From Propionibacteriaceae bacterium (GTDB lineage: Bacteria > Actinomycetota > Actinomycetes > Propionibacteriales > Propionibacteriaceae), in the NCBI GenBank assembly GCA_030544185.1, contig JAUNRO010000129.1, forward strand, positions 1 to 6,953: DNA of 6,953 bases. Reading direction: 5' to 3'. Both the position numbers and the translations under genes were made by a program. Under the pieces are notes generated by a model. It was not told the origin of the DNA, did not search any database, and saw only the letters and a program-made list of their open reading frames with translations. Positions 6,019 through 6,953 of the stretch are shown one piece after another. Numbering within the stretch: position 1 is the first letter of the stretch; the number at the start of each line of letters is the position of its first letter.

Positions 6019-6905
6019 GCCGTGAGCTCCTGGCTCCGCAGGTCCGTGGATTCGGGCAGGTGCACGACGATGCGCGTGCCGGCGCCGGGGACGCTGTCGA
6101 TGTGCAGATGGCCGCCGACCGACTCGACGCGTTCGCGCATGGTGGTCAGGCCATAGCCATCGGCCGGCAGCGTGCCCGGGTCGAATCCTGCCCCGTCGTC
6201 GGCGATCACGAACTCGGTGTGCCCGCCCAGGGACTTCACCCGCACGCTCGCCCGTTCGGCCCCGGAGTGCTTGCGGACGTTGGTCAACGCCTCCTGCACG
6301 ACCCGCAGCATCTGGACCTCCGCGCCCGGGGAGAGGTGCAGGGTGTCGGCGCCGGCCACGAGCTCGGTCGGGATCTCGCTCGTTCGGGCGAACGTGGCGA
6401 TGTAGGAATCGAGGTGTTCGAGCAGGGTCCGCTCGGGGTGGGTGCCCTTCAGGCCGAGGATCGCCTCCCGGATGTCGCGATAGGCCTCGTGGCAGATCGT
6501 GGTGAGGTCGGCGATCTCGCTGCAGGTCTGGGCGTCGGCCTGCAGTGAAGGGCGATTCGCCAGCACCGTCAGCCGCAGGTGGGTGAGGCCCAGGACCTGG
6601 GCCAGTGAGTCATGGAGCTCCCGGGCGATCCGGTCCCGTTCCACCAGGACGGCGTTGGTGCGTTCGGCCGCGACCACTGCCTGGTGGGCTCGGTTGAGGA
6701 GCCAGAACATCGCGGTCCCGAATCCGATGGCGCCCAGAATGAGAATGCTGCCCTCGAGCGCGAGGCCGACATGGAAGCCGAAATGCCGGAACACCGGGGG
6801 GGCCAGGACGACCATCACGGCCACGAACATCACCGGTGCAATCAATCCGGCCAAACGCAGTCGCTTCAGCAAGGTTGCACCGGCTGAAGGGTCACCAATC
6901 GTCAC
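6015..6905 (-). CDS. NarX/LiaS-type sensor histidine kinase with minimal external region
   Basis: This kinase senses a signal and phosphorylates the response regulator it overlaps. The 296-residue protein has two membrane segments (about 18-36 and 47-70) separated by only about ten residues, a short linker, a HisKA_3 dimerisation domain with phospho-accepting His98 in ERDRIARELHDSLAQ, and an ATPase domain. The N-box is QEALTNVRKH (Asn209), the G1 box DDGAGFD (236-242) and the G2 box GYGLTTMRERV (250-260). All catalytic motifs are intact. There is no NarX-like periplasmic nitrate-binding domain, no HAMP, PAS or GAF domain, and no four-cysteine iron-sulfur cluster as in NreB (I see only Cys128 and Cys138), so the input is unclear. 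Translation starts at GTG (6905), with GAGGAAGA (6911-6918) 5 bases upstream. No in-frame ATG start giving the first membrane helix is available. Confidence 0.92.
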   Translation of the reverse strand: MTIGDPSAGATLLKRLRLAGLIAPVMFVAVMVVLAPPVFRHFGFHVGLALEGSILILGAIGFGTAMFWLLNRAHQAVVAAERTNAVLVERDRIARELHDSLAQVLGLTHLRLTVLANRPSLQADAQTCSEIADLTTICHEAYRDIREAILGLKGTHPERTLLEHLDSYIATFARTSEIPTELVAGADTLHLSPGAEVQMLRVVQEALTNVRKHSGAERASVRVKSLGGHTEFVIADDGAGFDPGTLPADGYGLTTMRERVESVGGHLHIDSVPGAGTRIVVHLPESTDLRSQELTA

Positions 6906-6953
6906 GCCGCTCTTCCTCTCAGCGCCCTCGCCCTAGGCTATCGCGTCGATCCC
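6906..6953 (-). promoter_or_regulatory. Upstream region of the kinase gene with a weak -10 candidate
   Basis: Only 48 bases are visible before the kinase start. On the minus strand TAGCCT (6935-6940) fits the loose TANNNT -10 pattern of actinobacterial housekeeping promoters and would give a leader of about 20 bases ahead of the ribosome site. The matching -35 would fall at or beyond the window edge, so this cannot be confirmed. No gene is visible in this stretch. Confidence 0.2.

Noticed and set aside
4567..6156. Plus-strand 529-codon frame running through nrfH, the regulator and part of the kinase
   Set aside because: It crosses several genes and a promoter gap on the opposite strand and has compositionally biased translation. 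An antisense shadow.
1..6953. Mobile elements, CRISPR arrays, tRNA/rRNA genes
   Set aside because: No transposase or integrase, no direct-repeat-spacer array and no tRNA-like fold was seen on either strand. The locus is compact and compositionally uniform.

Overview
The window is a G+C-rich stretch (roughly two thirds G+C by eye) in which every convincing gene lies on the minus strand. It reads from right to left as one respiratory locus: sensor kinase, response regulator, nrfH, nrfA, a TPR protein, resB and ccsA (cut by the left edge). It encodes ammonia-forming (cytochrome c) nitrite reduction together with the machinery that attaches haem to its cytochromes. High G+C, the fusion-free System II (ResB/CcsA) arrangement, an NrfA with an apparently uncleaved membrane anchor, and the sequence style of the kinase and ResB suggest a high-G+C Gram-positive actinobacterium. 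A member of the Propionibacteriales is my guess, from general resemblance only.

Layout from right to left. 6905-6015 is a NarX/LiaS-type histidine kinase with two membrane segments and almost no external domain. It overlaps by 4 bases the NarL/FixJ-type response regulator at 6018-5344. A 135-base gap (5209-5343) holds AT-rich promoter-like sequence and a TACCC direct repeat. Next come nrfH (5208-4681, four-haem quinol dehydrogenase) and nrfA (4676-3213, five-haem nitrite reductase), 4 bases apart. A 187-base gap (3026-3212) carries a very strong hairpin, a UUCG-loop hairpin and further inverted repeats. The biogenesis genes follow in tight coupling: a membrane-anchored TPR protein (3025-2240), resB (2233-767) and ccsA (774 to beyond position 1).

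Working model: menaquinol is oxidised by NrfH in the membrane, and electrons pass to NrfA on the outer face, which reduces nitrite to ammonium. The nine haems of NrfHA are attached by the ResB/CcsA haem-export and ligation complex, with the TPR protein probably helping to present apocytochromes. The two-component pair probably controls the operon in response to an unidentified respiratory signal.

The most informative detail is that all five NrfA haem motifs are CXXCH. The usual lysine ligand (CXXCK) of the active-site haem is absent, which fits the presence of a single general haem ligase. I see no mobile element, CRISPR array, RNA gene or wholly unknown protein family. The least explained parts are the two structured intergenic regions.
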